This document shows, piece after piece, positions 30,361 to 40,600 of a stretch of DNA of 64,000 bases. A program made the translations under genes and the position numbers. The notes beneath the pieces were generated by a model that did not search any database, was not told where the DNA came from, and saw only the letters and a program-made list of their open reading frames with translations. The stretch covers positions 6,300,438 to 6,364,437 of the forward strand of contig JARUPZ010000021.1 of assembly GCA_031213475.1 (NCBI GenBank), in the 5' to 3' direction. Origin of the DNA: Nereocystis luetkeana (taxonomy: Eukaryota; Sar; Phaeophyceae; Laminariales; Laminariaceae). Each line of letters opens with the position of its first letter. The stretch's first letter is position 1.

Positions 30361-32320
30361 CTACCCCTCCTGTTCCCCCCCCCTCTCCGCATTCTCTTGG
30401 TCGGGTTTTCTGCCACTTCTCCTGTTGCCCCCTCCACCCCCGTTCCCTTGAACACCATCCACGGCGGATGCGCGGCGCTGCCTACTCATCTCAGCCTCAG
30501 CCTCGTGCCACCTCACCATGAACCGTTCGGCTGCTTCAAGGATCCCCCGGCACCACTTCCCCGCCTTTTTGGCTGCAGTGGACCACAACGCCGTGTCAAC
30601 TCCAAACACCAAGGGGGCAACTTCCGTTGACCCTTCGGTGGCTCGGAACTCCCTAAGGTCTTCGACTATGCATCTATGCCAAGTCTTACACTGTCCGCCT
30701 GGTCTCGGGTTCTCCCCACCAGCTATCGTCCCGAACGCTACCCGACTGGGTAATCGCTCCTTGCTTTGCCGTGCCACGCCCTCCGCAAAGAAGAGCCGCC
30801 GTCTACGAATGATCGTTTCGATGCTCTCGCAACGTGTCATCTTGAGGGCCTTCGCGTACGAGAGGGTGGCATGGTCAGTACGAAGTCGGCGCTGGAAGCC
30901 AATGACTCGCAACAGGACTTGGTAGTGAGCCGTTCGAAGCTTGGCAAAGTGCTCCGCTCTGAGGGTCCACGTCACACACCCGTACAGCAGGGTTTCAATC
31001 TCCTCGGCCTTCAGCATTCGGACTTTAAGGCTAAGGGGGGCGGTCGTCCTATCATACAACTCTGGGCCGAACCGTTTGAGGCATGCTCGCATGAGGCGGA
31101 TCCGTCGGTCGATTCCGAGCGAGAGCGCAGCGTTTTCGTGGATAACGCCGCCTAGGTAAAATAACTGGGTCGTCTGCTTATACCTCTGGCCTGCCGCTTC
31201 GGTGACGAGCGGTGGTGCGAGGGTTGTCTGGTCTGGTGTTTGTAGGACCATTGTCTCTGTCTTCTTTTCCGACACCGTGAGGCCTGCTGCTTCGAAGACA
31301 GTCACGATGACTGTCATCATTTTCGCGAGCCCTTCAGCCGACTTCGAGACAATTCCTGCATCATCGGCGTACAACATGTCCCATACAGACCTTCGCACGC
31401 ACGCCAATGGCTCCTCCTTCCCTGTTCAAACTACTACTCCAGCTTCACTGAGTTGGACCAATTCCCTTACAATGGCTTCGTCTTGGCTGAAGCGTACTAG
31501 TACGACGTGTAACGCAGCAGCGAAGAACACGTTGAACAGTAACGGTGATAGTACACAGCCTTGCCGCAGCCCCTGCGTGACATCAAACCATTCCGAGTGC
31601 TCGCCGTCATCAGTACGCACGCGAGCCCGCATGCCATCGTGGAAATTACGGATAATTCTCAGCATCTTGGTTGGTACGCCAAAGCGTGTGAGTACCTCCC
31701 ATAACAGCTCTCGGTCGACAGAGTCGTACGCATTCTGCAGATCGATGAAGCACACGTATATGGGGATTTTCCTCTGTTGTCCGAGCTCTTGCAACTGGCG
31801 CACGACGAACAACATATCAATCGTTGATCATGCGGAGCGGAAGCCGCACTGTTCCTCAGGGAGTAGATCCTCTGTCTCGCAGTAGTTGCTGAGGCGGGAC
31901 GCGACGATTTTCAACAACACTTACTTTGCCTGCGTGGGCAACAAGCGAAATCCCTCTGTAGTTGTTGCAGTCAGTTCGATCCTTCTTTTTGTGAAGGACC
32001 TTGATGATCGCATCTTTCCATTGCTGAGGGACTTCTCCTGTTAACCAAACATTGACTATAAGATGTTGTGAAAGCAATGAGCGAATGCCGAGTGGTCGAT
32101 TTTTAGGAGTTCGACCGGGAGACCATCTATCTGGCCCGACCGCTTTCCAATTCGACATCCCCTTTCGTGCTTCTGTCATCTCATCTATGGATGGTTCATC
32201 TTCAAGCGACAGTTTAGGCGGTCGCGGTACCAAGAGGTCGATGATCGTGGGATCGAGTTTCAGCGACTTCGTGTTCAGGAGTTTGCGGTAAAACCCCGCC
32301 AATCGTTCACGAATTCGCAC
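30361..32320 (-). pseudogene. LINE copy 2 reverse transcriptase
   Basis: Minus-strand frames cover [18 protein letters not shown], the fingers ([18 protein letters not shown]), [35 protein letters not shown] and an intact [20 protein letters not shown], then a 348-codon frame through the thumb to a Gly/Arg-rich end. Its catalytic box is better kept than in copy 1, but frames change between blocks, so it is not a whole protein. Confidence 0.9.
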
Positions 32321-32440
32321 CTTATCCCGTAAGAGCGTGCCACCCTCGTCCCTAATGAACTAACTGTTCGCTCCTCGCTTTAGTCCCTTTCAATCCTCCC
32401 GTACTCAGTGCTTGTAAAAGCCTCTCTGGTCGTTGTTCGC

Positions 32441-32455
32441 TACCTGGTATTAATA
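32441..32455. other. Double scar TACCTGGTATTAATA in LINE copy 2
   Basis: Reverse complement of the compound word at 26,528-26,542, at the same position of the element. Both copies inherited it from a common source or exchanged it by gene conversion. Confidence 0.85.
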
Positions 32456-32542
32456 GGAGTCGTTCGGTTTCGGCAAGGTACGCTTTGAAGTACGCATGCA
32501 GTCCTGCGGCAATCACCTTCTGCAGGTTCGCACACGCCGATC

Positions 32543-33487
32543 TCAGGGTCTTCCACGCGGTTCTGTCCCGGGGGTGGGCACGCAAGAATTGTCGTGCATC
32601 ACCCCTCGCTGTCCATGCTGGTACATAAATGCGGCCAAGGTTTCGGCAGACTCACACCATCCATGTCTGCGGTGGCGACGTGCAGGGGGTGGTACCTCTT
32701 TTTCGACCGCATCAATAACAGCCGTAGTGAAAAACTCAACCATACCACACGTATTACGGGGCTGGATAGTAAGCTGGTTGAGAGTGGATATGACCCTGGC
32801 GACTACTCGTTCACGACACTTTCCATCGGACATAAAAAGCTGCCTGTCGAACTCTCGGCGTTTTGTCGGTCTACGTATTTGTCTGTTGGGCGCAAAATGA
32901 CCACCGAGTCGGACTTTGATATACACGATGTTGTGGTCTGAGTCAGCCTTACTTAGCTGGGCGGCAGGAGGCTGTGGGACGACTTTCGCATCTTGTACTC
33001 TAGGCCGATGGACTTGACGGGTTAGGATATAGTCGATCCGCTTACGGTCATTCGGGCTGTGGTGCCGTTGTGAGTATGCGATATCCCACCCTTGCGCGTG
33101 CTGAAAAACGTGTTGGTGAGAGCTAACTTGCAATTGGTGGCGAACGACAGGAGCCGTCTGCCATTATCGTTACGAACATCACGTCCACATACGCTCCCAG
33201 CACTCTGCTTTCATAATCACCGCACCCTTCCTTCCTCTGTCCAGTTCGCGCGTTGGCATCCATCAGTACAAACAGACACTCTTTCGTCGGTATTTTTTCC
33301 ACCAAGTACTCCAGCTTCTGCCAGAAAATACGTTTCAGTTCGGCGTCCTTGGTACAATCAGTTGGAGCATACGCAACGACGAAATTGACTGCCTCGCATT
33401 TGCCAGCCAGCTCAAAGCGCATAGGGATTAGCCGCTCGTCAACGAACTGATGAGTATACACAGACTTACTGCACAACGATTCCTTGA
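32543..33487 (-). pseudogene. LINE copy 2 endonuclease
   Basis: Minus-strand frames include VKESLCSKSVYTHQFVDERL, NFVVAYAPTDCTKDAELKRI, LFVLMDANARTGQR, DRKRIDYILTRQV and KADSDHNIVYIKV. This copy reads through the SLCSKSVY site, where copy 3 has a stop codon (AGT-TAG). It is truncated just before the first catalytic Asn and Glu motifs. Confidence 0.85.
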
Positions 33488-33691
33488 CAGCGTGGGTAGG
33501 CACAATTCGATGCGAGTCGACGAGGGAAGAACAGCTTGAAATCTTCTCGCGATAAAAATGAAGGCACGCACCGTAGCGGGAAGGGGGTAGAAGAGCCTGC
33601 TATGTGACCCCGGATCTGAGTTACGAGTTGGAAGGAGAGAGAGAAGACGATGTGCGAAGAAATGGGATGAGCAAAAAAAACAAATGAGCCC
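33488..33691 (+). mobile_element. SINE-1, 3' half
   Basis: CAGCGTGGGTAGGCACAATTC through GAGTTGGAAGGAGAGAGAG to a short A-rich end (GCAAAAAAAACAAATG). With 25,350-25,497 it makes one complete SINE of normal length once the 7-bp duplication is discounted. Confidence 0.85.
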
Positions 33692-34039
33692 ATTTTGGGT
33701 CATGATTTTGGGAAGTTGATTATTTTTTGGGATCGTGTGGGGCGGAGCCCCGGGCAGGTTCTCTCTTATTATGTGATTGTGTTGTGGAGGACACACCGAG
33801 GTGGGTTGGTGTCTCGAGTCTTCGGGGAACGGAGAGAGTCACCTATGTTGACCTTGAACTTGTGTGTAATGAGGCGGTACTATCTAGGGGAAGGGGACCT
33901 GGTATCCACATCAACCCCCTCTTTTTTTTGAGACGTGCAACTGCGCGTCTTAAATAAAAAGGTGTCGACTTGGGGAAACAGGGCAACTAGGCTCACTTCC
34001 CAGATGTGCGACATTAACATCACACATTGCTATGCCGGT
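33692..34039. other. Spacer without supported gene
   Basis: Mixed DNA containing GGGCGGAGCCCCGGGC and an AC/GT-rich stretch. No gene or repeat recognised. Confidence 0.3.
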
Positions 34040-34361
34040 GTCCCCGGTGGCTCGGTGGGTGGTCCGCGTGCCTATCAATATCAATTTCGTGGGTTCAAGT
34101 CTCACCGAGTGCATGCTCGTGGCTTTTTCTTGCAAAAAAGAAATTGATTAGCGGAAAGCGCGAGAGCGTGAGTTAGCTACATTCGATGAACATCGACGAG
34201 CAGTGGGAATGCTGAACCCTATGCGCGACAAAAACTAAAGGCACGTACCGGGGGGTAGAAGGGATGACACCTGTGACCACGGCTTGTCCAGAAACTCGTT
34301 GAGGGTAAAACCTCCCACGAGTAAGGCTGGAAAGTAAAAGTGATGTTGAAAAAACAAAATG
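34040..34361 (+). mobile_element. SINE-2, second copy
   Basis: Same body as 21,923-22,258, beginning GTCCCCGGTGGCTCGG with B box GGGTTCAAGTCTCACC and ending TGATGTTGAAAAAACAAAATG. It lacks the ACCT duplication of the other copy. Confidence 0.85.
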
Positions 34362-34776
34362 TTACCATTTATATCAACCGACAATTTTGTCAACACTGTA
34401 AACTCGTGTTGAAAAACACGTACGAGAACAAGTTGATTAATTGCTACGGGGATAATGGGTATTATTATGTGCAATACGACGTACTTGGAGCCAGGGTGAC
34501 AATGTGTATACAGCTATCGCCTGTGTACTTGGCTGCCAAGATAAAACTTGTGAGAACAGGGTTATCATACTAAAGATACTGGCCATTTGCTGTGTGGGTA
34601 ACCTGTAGTACTACTAACTGGATTTTGTAAGTTGAGAAAATGTTTTTTGATTGAGATTTTTTTCGGCCATGGCATGATGGAAAAGGTCCAAAATGTTTTC
34701 TTGAAAAAACTCTACAGCACATTTATTTTCGATCTTTCTATTTTTCTACGTACTGTTGCAACCGCGTGCTCGTTGG
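34362..34776. other. Spacer without supported gene
   Basis: A/T-rich. A 77-codon plus-strand frame (34,340-34,573) starts inside the SINE tail and resembles nothing known to me. A 192-codon frame from 34,632 owes its length to the following minisatellite. Confidence 0.3.
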
Positions 34777-35026
34777 GCATCAACGTGGACTACGGGTGGG
34801 GGCATCAACGTGGACTACGGGTGGGGGCATCAACGTGGACTACGGGTGGGGGCATCAACGTGGACTACGGGTGGGGGCATCAACGTGGACTACGGGTGGG
34901 GGCATCAACGTGGACTACGGGTGGGGGCATCAACGTGGACTACGGGTGGGGGCATCTACGTGGACTACGGGTGGGGGCATCAACGTGGACTACGGGTGGG
35001 GGCATCAACGTGGACTACGGGTGGGT
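34777..35026 (+). repeat. 25-bp minisatellite, ten units
   Basis: GGCATCAACGTGGACTACGG plus GTGGG, ten copies, differing only by one CATCTACG in the eighth. Since 25 is not a multiple of 3, all three forward frames stay open and rotate with a 75-bp cycle (GINVDYGW, GHQRGLRV, GASTWTTG). This explains the long overlapping frames without a gene. Confidence 0.97.
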
Positions 35027-35031
35027 AGTCT

Positions 35032-36423
35032 GTACGAGCTGGCCCAGCCGTAAAACAAAATTCCGTTGTATCGGCGTTTTCACGATCATTTGGAAATACT
35101 TCGAATCCAAACTGTACATCAGTGTTCCCGATCCTGCAGCCCATAGTAGGCAGACGTTATATTTTTCCCTATATATCCGTGTTTTCGTCGAGAAAGTCAA
35201 TTTCGAGTAAATACCAACACATGATGGGGTGTCTTGATACTAAATTCAGTACGAAAGTCCGAAAAAACTGCAGTGAATATGACTGATTCTTCGTGCGAAC
35301 ATTCCTCATGCATGACAAAACGATCGATATCCTCGCCATCGCCTAATTCGTCGTATATCAATCAATATTACGTGCCTTATATCTGCAATACAAAGTCAAG
35401 AGGTTACGAGGAAGGACACAAAATCTGTATTTCCCAGCTCAATTTTTTTATTGTTTTAATTTGTGTTTCCACGTAATTCGCATCGCTTTCGTCTACAGCT
35501 TCAAGCGGGTCTTTGGTTTTCGTTTTCTTTCCAAAATTACCTTTTCGCGAAAACGTCATCTAAGATTCTGGAGTTTTCTCGAAACAGTCCTATACGCTCG
35601 CCTTTTCGAAAACTAAAAAAGACCCGCTTTGAACCGTTTGGTTGTACTCTAAGGGAGTTTCGTCCTAATAAATGTTAAGCTCGAAATTTGACAAAATTTA
35701 ATTGCGTTGGGAACAAGCTGGCAAACACAGCACAATCCTCTCGGCTGGATCAGCTTGTATTATTGCAGAAAACCGGGATTTAAAGATCGGCTGGCTGGCA
35801 GTATATCTTCGAGCGCCGAAAGCACAAGAAGAAGAGCGCGGGTAGGAATTGAAAAAAAAAAAACAGCGAGCAGTCAGACTTCCGGACCGTCTGATAAACC
35901 TACGTACAACGTGCGTTGCGGCGGGGGTCTGAGGCTTTGAGCTTAAGGACCTGAACTCTGTACTTCTCCAGAAGCCTGGTTTTCAGGAATATCGAATGGA
36001 GAACCTGGGCCTACCGTAGGTATTGCAAGATAAATATTGTAAAACCATATAAGATTGACGATGTAGGGTAGAATTTGGATACTCGCCCGCCCGCACACAC
36101 ACCACGTTTAGTTGTAACGTATCCAAAAACAAGTTTCAGCAAGCAAGCGCCGTTCTCCCACTCTCCCAGCCCGGAGATGAGACTACAACAAATAATAATG
36201 CTTAATACGCGCCTAGACTCCTGCCTCGCCCCCACCCCCTCTCCCGATCCCCTCGCCTCTACCAACAACGCGCTCGAGCTATTCTCCAGGTCTCGCCCCC
36301 CTGCAAGAGGTAGGCCCTCGGCGCGGTCGATAGGCTGCTGCCGTCATCATGGGAAACTTACTGCGTGAAGGAGAAGAATACGATCTGCCAGAGGAAGAAT
36401 CTCGAGTAGAGCCAACCCCCTCG
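35032..36423. other. Spacer without supported gene
   Basis: Mostly A/T-rich DNA with short frames on both strands. No domain, SINE or LINE sequence recognised. It separates the minisatellite from the DUF7869-type gene. Confidence 0.3.
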
Positions 36424-36732
36424 TTACACATTTATTTCTCCGTCCTGGTTAGAATCGTAACGTCCGATCAACTCTGCCGTTTCGGCGTCTGACTCTTCTT
36501 CGTCTACCGCGTCGCCGCCTACCTCTTCGCCGTCTGCCACTTCGTTGCCATCACCCTCTGTGCTCTTGCTCCGATATTGCCTCACGGAGGGAGTCCTTGT
36601 CTGCTCATTGTAACGGCAATGGAAGTTGATGCGAAACAAAAATGGCATAGATAACAGTGTCAGCTGCATGATGACAGGAAAGCTGTTGCTTTTGAGGGAC
36701 CGAAAATCAACCTGGCTGATGCGTGTCTTCAC
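36424..36732 (-). CDS. Possible downstream exon with acidic tail
   Basis: A 102-codon minus-strand frame ending in a strongly acidic stretch (EEVGGDAVDEEESDAETAEL) and GRYDSNQDGEINV. DSNQDGEI resembles one EF-hand loop, but a lone truncated loop at the C-terminus is weak evidence. It lies ~230 bp beyond the stop of the upstream exon, so whether it belongs to the same transcript is unclear. Confidence 0.3.
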   Translation of the reverse strand: MKTRISQVDFRSLKSNSFPVIMQLTLLSMPFLFRINFHCRYNEQTRTPSVRQYRSKSTEGDGNEVADGEEVGGDAVDEEESDAETAELIGRYDSNQDGEINV

Positions 36733-36961
36733 GTAACAGTTAGTTCAATACAACCTACGCTCGTGGCAATATTTTACAATGGCAGTATAGTTTTCATCAC
36801 CTTCAATGGATTCCACGGTACTCACAAGACACATCCTCGACGGGAGGAGGGGAATCGCTAGTCGCACCATGTATATGAAGAGCACAACTCTAGAATTAAT
36901 GTGTCGCTTCACTATGTGATTTTCACCAAGTGCGCACAAGGCCTCTACCCGCGGACGGGTG

Positions 36962-37313
36962 CTAAGTAGACGATGCGCTTGATATGGTGGATGACCTCGG
37001 GCGAGGTATGTCAGTAAACGAGGGTACTGCACCCGTGAACATGGCGTGCGGGGGGGCGTCGGCGTGGAGGCTGCCCGTATCAGTTATACCACCCCAGTCA
37101 GTGCTGGCTGTGCATGGTTGCCTTGAACCTGATGCACGCCTTTCCCTCGTGTTTCTCAATACGAAAGGCCCCGAACTTTGTGATGCCTTTGATGACGTTG
37201 ACGCGAAGCCTGTTACTGCCCTCCATGAACAGCCCCTTGAAGTTCCCAAGGTTGCGTAGGGTGGACGCGTATACGGCTAGGTGCTTGTTGGCCTCCTTGA
37301 AAATGCGCGCCTG
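36962..37313 (-). CDS. DUF7869-type gene, fifth exon
   Basis: It reads QARIFKEANKHLAVYASTLR, NLGNFKGLFMEGSNRLRVNV, IKGITKFGAFRIEKHEGKAC and IRFKATMHSQH. A tandem ACTG duplication then shifts the frame from the expected Trp (WGGITDTGSLHADAPP) to a stop. In the shifted frame the exon ends at a TAG at 36,962. The acceptor is inferred. Confidence 0.6.
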
Positions 37314-37737
37314 CTGACTCCTCGTGAAAACACTCCTTCCTCGAACTGCGATGGCAAATCTGCTCCCGTCAGAGCAATAGGGGAGTCGGCGGAAGGTAAA
37401 TCTTGTTCAACACTTCGTCTCGTTTACTTGTCAAGTAAATACCAATATATTTCGCGAGTAAACAGTACAATCTTACAAAATACCTGGCATCATTTGGGTT
37501 TGGCGTGTACGCGGAGCCGTGGTATTAGGTACCTGGTATGTTGTTTCCGATTCTGTGGAGTGTTAACGGTTGGAAACGATGCTGTATTTTGTTTGAGGTA
37601 CAACATATGTAGCACTATTTAGGACTACTGCTCACAACGGAGTGATCAATTGGCAGACAAGGGTGAAGCAGAAACTATGTGAAACAAAAGACAAAAAGAG
37701 TAGGTTCAAAAGGAAAATCGGCCTACCTGGAAAACAC
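37314..37737 (-). other. Intron 4 of the DUF7869-type gene
   Basis: A/T-rich, no coding signal. Carries TACCTGGTA at 37,530-37,538. Confidence 0.5.
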
Positions 37738-37978
37738 CTGTGGTCGAGCCTGATGTGAGTGTGTCCCACCATCATGAAGCATACCTCGACAACCCCGATA
37801 ACCCCCATGTTAACCAGGCTTGCCAGAAACGCCATCACGATGTTGTTCTTGTTCTCACCCACGCAGTTGTCTAACTGCAGGTGAAGAAGTCCTATTCGAA
37901 ACGTGGCTCCAACGGAGTAGAACAAACTGGATAGCCGTACGAGAGCATGCCAAATTGCCGTGCAGACAAGGTTGCTTC
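37738..37978 (-). CDS. DUF7869-type gene, fourth exon (signature motifs)
   Basis: Acceptor CATTCCCCGCAG. It reads GSNLVCTAIWHALVRLSSLF, YSVGATFRIGLLHLQLDNCV, GENKNNIVMAFLASLVNMGV and VEVCFMMVGHTHIRLDH. The donor is either CACAG|GTGTTT (given) or 11 bp further at CCAG|GTAGGC. The LDNC..ENKN and GHTH motifs are the basis of the family call. Confidence 0.75.
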
Positions 37979-38504
37979 CTGCGGGGAATGTCAAAGAAAG
38001 GTGACGCGAGGGAGGGACCAATTAACGCACGATAAAATTGCATCGTGGATGCCATGATTCCATCGACAACGCCCGTTTCACTTTGTGAACAATGAAGAAC
38101 GCATTACAGCACTACAACGATACACAAACTGTATTATTGATGGTGAAAGGCGACGTCAGCTCCCGCAATTTATAGTCTGTTGTTCTCAGATGCTATCGGA
38201 GGCTGCACCGTGTGACATTTGTCAGCGATCCATGATGAGCTTCTCTGTTTATGGGTATAAATGGACGAGCAACGTTTAGTATTCATCAATAATAGTACAC
38301 CAAGCAACATCTGCCCCTCCATCAAAACCGAAAAATAGCAACCCACAAGCTGCAACAGCAACAGACACAGGATACCAGGATCATAATGAAACCGGCAAAC
38401 ACCCCACGACGAAGAAACGTTTAAGTGTCATGACAGAAACAGCCTCCTCAGAACAACTTTAATAATAGCAGTAACTGTTTTCAAGATATATATAGACATG
38501 TTAC
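37979..38504 (-). other. Intron 3 of the DUF7869-type gene
   Basis: A/T-rich, bounded by GTAACATG (donor) and CCCCGCAG (acceptor) on the minus strand. No coding signal. Confidence 0.55.
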
Positions 38505-38596
38505 CTCCACCAATGTTCAGGGGCGTAAAGTGCACGTCCACGAAGGCGCCCTCAACCATCGCTGCCATAATAACCTTCTGCCGCTCGCTGTAGCCC
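38505..38596 (-). CDS. DUF7869-type gene, third exon
   Basis: Acceptor GTCCATGCAG and donor GGAG|GTAACATG. It reads GYSERQKVIMAAMVEGAFVD and VHFTPLNIGG. Phases agree on both sides (…ASDK|GYSERQ… and …NIGG|GSNLV…), strong evidence that the exons belong together. Confidence 0.75.
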
Positions 38597-38912
38597 CTGC
38601 ATGGACGTCGAGCGATATCGATCGTGGGTTAGGGTTAGTTTCTCGTTATAACACGCACCTCGTACAGCTCTAACTTCTTGCAACTACGTGTACCACGAGA
38701 TTTTACAGTTAGGAAGCCACAACTTAAAGAAGACGGCTCAGGCGGGAATATCGCAAGATGTATCGCTTTTATGCAAAATAATAATTCCTTGGTTCACCAA
38801 GAAAACAATTTTAAACCACGATAACAGACGCTAAGAAGCAAGCATTTTCTCCAAGAAAATCTCCTCACGAAATACAAGGAACCCCATTCAGTCCAAGAGA
38901 TCGCTCACTTAC

Positions 38913-39076
38913 TTGTCAGATGCGTGTGTTGGCGGGTATACCATTGGAAGGGCGTATGCAGTCTGGTTGGCTGCATCAACAGACATGCACACAACCTCGA
39001 GAGGATTGCCGTTGGATTGGCACCGTCTTGCTTCTTCCGACCGGGATGCAATGACTTGCCTATCCGCCTCGACGTC
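38913..39076 (-). CDS. DUF7869-type gene, second exon
   Basis: Acceptor GTCGTAACAG before GACGTCGAG and canonical donor GTAAGT. It reads DVEADRQVIASRSEEARRC, then NPLEVVCMSVDAANQTAYAL, PMVYPPTHASD, leaving two bases that complete a Lys with the next exon. It corresponds to the 'SIIIDGMDQ..LP' region of the family. Confidence 0.7.
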
Positions 39077-39417
39077 CTGTTACGACATAATCCGGCAAGG
39101 GGGGGGGGGTGCGGGGGGGGGGGGGGAGGTACGGAGACCCCAGCACCAATAAGCAAGTGAGGCGCAGTGAAAAATAGTATCATACGGCCGACAATGAAGT
39201 CACTTGCGCATGAAACCTTGTCCTCCGAACTAAAGGAGCGTATAAATAATACACACGTTTTCGGGCGAATTGAAAGGTGATAGTCCCGTTCTAACACACA
39301 CCACACCCACGACAGTGATTCATAGCCGACGGGCCGACGGGAAAAACCTTTACAAGTCGAAGCACCGGTGAAATCACTGCTATTTTTTTATGTTTGTAGT
39401 GCTGCTGCATTACCCAC

Positions 39418-39676
39418 CAGGAGATGCGCGTTCCGCCGGACCTCGATTCCCAGCCTTTCACGGCTGTCGCGAACGGGCACAATACCAGGCGCGCCGTGCA
39501 GTCTCTCGCTCAGGTCGGTACACGTGTTGCATTTATTTCATGAAGTCGCCACGAGTGGTAGTCTTGATACGCGGACGGTACCTTCTCAGGATGTCGTTGA
39601 AATACGGCTTACTGGTTGTTTTTGCTCCGTTCCGGCGAAGATGACGCTCGTGATCCTTGAAGCGAGAGTCCAGCTC
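39418..39676 (-). CDS. DUF7869-type gene, first visible exon
   Basis: The acceptor TGTGTCCAG precedes GAGCTGGACTC and the likely donor is CTCCTG|GTGGGT. The frame reads ELDSRFKDHERHLRRNG, then KPYFNDILRRYRPRIKTTTR, GDFMK, and after a 4-bp AAAT duplication KCNTCTDLSERLHGAPG and ERLGIEVRRNAHLL. Length 259 bp is 85 codons plus the 4-bp duplication, which supports the reading. The Cys pair is typical of the family. Confidence 0.65.
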
Positions 39677-40159
39677 CTGGACACATGTCTGTACGCGAGT
39701 GGCAGCACGAACGAGTGGAGTGATGGTCATTATTGGCATATTTCATGGGGTCCCACGGTCCATTCGCAAATCCAGTTGGCATCCGTGGTAACAGCCTTTT
39801 ATTCAATACTCTGTTGTGGCGAGAAATGATTTTACATACTCGCATGATTACGAGAGAATGCGTTTTTCTATTTTTGACGAGGTCAAGAAAAATATTGTAC
39901 GCAACATGAATCTTCGTAGCATGCATCTCATCTACGCAACATGTACATATATATGCGGCATGTTCTACGCATGACCGATCAAGGAACGACCGAGGAAAAA
40001 CAAATACCTTGAACAACTACTGAAGAAGAAAACAAAACACAGACCCGCAGCCGCAAAGACCGCAGACAATCAGCACGGCAGACTAAGTGCAGCACAGCAG
40101 TACAGGGCTAGGGTTAAGCAGCTCAGGCAGCAGAAGAACATTCGTCTCTACACCCGGTA
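39677..40159. other. Spacer upstream of the DUF7869-type gene
   Basis: I looked for N-terminal exons on the minus strand and found none that I can support. The frame at 39,609-40,016 mostly lacks protein-like composition outside the exon. Confidence 0.35.
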
Positions 40160-40600
40160 CGATCTTCACATTAAAGCGATATTGCTACCCGTCGACATCC
40201 AGCACACCCAGTTTCCGTGCCGATTCTTCGTCCTATAATAGAGAGATACCAGTTATTATGTGGTCACAAAACAACGACATGGAGATGATACTACACTGCA
40301 ATGCAGTAAGCAGAGCAGACAATGCAATGCCATAATATGCAACAGGCACTACCTACCCTGTGCAATCCAGCAGCGTGAAAGTGAAAAAAGAAACAGAAAA
40401 AGCGAAAAAGAAGAAAAAAATAGAAGACAAATAATGAAAAAAATAGTTCAAGCAAACAGAAACACACAAACAGAAACATTACGTAATATAGACAAAGACA
40501 GAAAGTGCCGTGCTTCTTCCGGAAGGGATGTGACAGACAAGATAAAAATAAAAATGAAAACAGCGTAAACAGAGGAAGACTGGGAACCAAGGAAAAAAAT
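40160..40600 (-). mobile_element. LINE 3' tail, old diverged copy, minus strand
   Basis: ATCTTCACATTAAAGCG, CTACCCGTCGACATCCAGC, GTGCCGATTCTTCGTCC and so on match the tail at 24,396, with many substitutions. It is the most diverged LINE tail in the window and so probably the oldest. Confidence 0.75.

Larger units (their letters stand above)
29557..33487 (-). mobile_element. LINE copy 2, 5'-truncated, minus strand
   Basis: The larger part of the minus-strand LINE whose 3' end lies at 25,498-25,625. Its 5' end at ~33,487 is within the endonuclease and joins the 3' half of SINE-1. With copy 1 it forms an inverted repeat with arms of ~3.7 kb. Confidence 0.9.
36962..39676 (-). pseudogene. DUF7869-type protein gene, five exons, probably a pseudogene
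   Basis: Five minus-strand blocks join in phase at GT..AG sites and give the order expected for this family: a KCNTCTDL cysteine motif, an EVVCMSVDAANQTAYALP segment, then LHLQLDNCVGENKN and MVGHTHIRLDH. The last two match the LDNC..ENKN and VGHTHEDID signatures I know from DUF7869 proteins, which are of unknown function and perhaps transposase-related. Two exact 4-bp tandem duplications (AAAT in exon 1, ACTG in exon 5) shift the frame at places where the family motifs would otherwise continue. Earlier N-terminal exons are not found. The family name is from memory. Confidence 0.65.

Noticed and set aside
25626-33487. LINE copies 1 and 2 as an assembly artefact (mirror duplication)
   Set aside because: They differ at many positions (for example YPDD against YADD), have different 5' ends, and the target duplication and split SINE fit two real insertions. 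Long reads would still be worthwhile.
34777-35026. CRISPR-like regular repeat
   Set aside because: Units are contiguous without spacers, and the genome is eukaryotic.
34632-35210. 192-codon frame with GINVDYGW repeats
   Set aside because: Its length comes from a 25-bp minisatellite that is open in all frames.
36424-36470. EF-hand calcium-binding site (DSNQDGEI)
   Set aside because: A single partial loop at the end of a frame with no second loop or helix. Mentioned only as a resemblance.
38630-38645. Telomere repeat (GGGTTAGGGTTAG)
   Set aside because: Only two units inside an intron. Similar loose C-rich words near 16,170 are too degenerate. Neither indicates a chromosome end.
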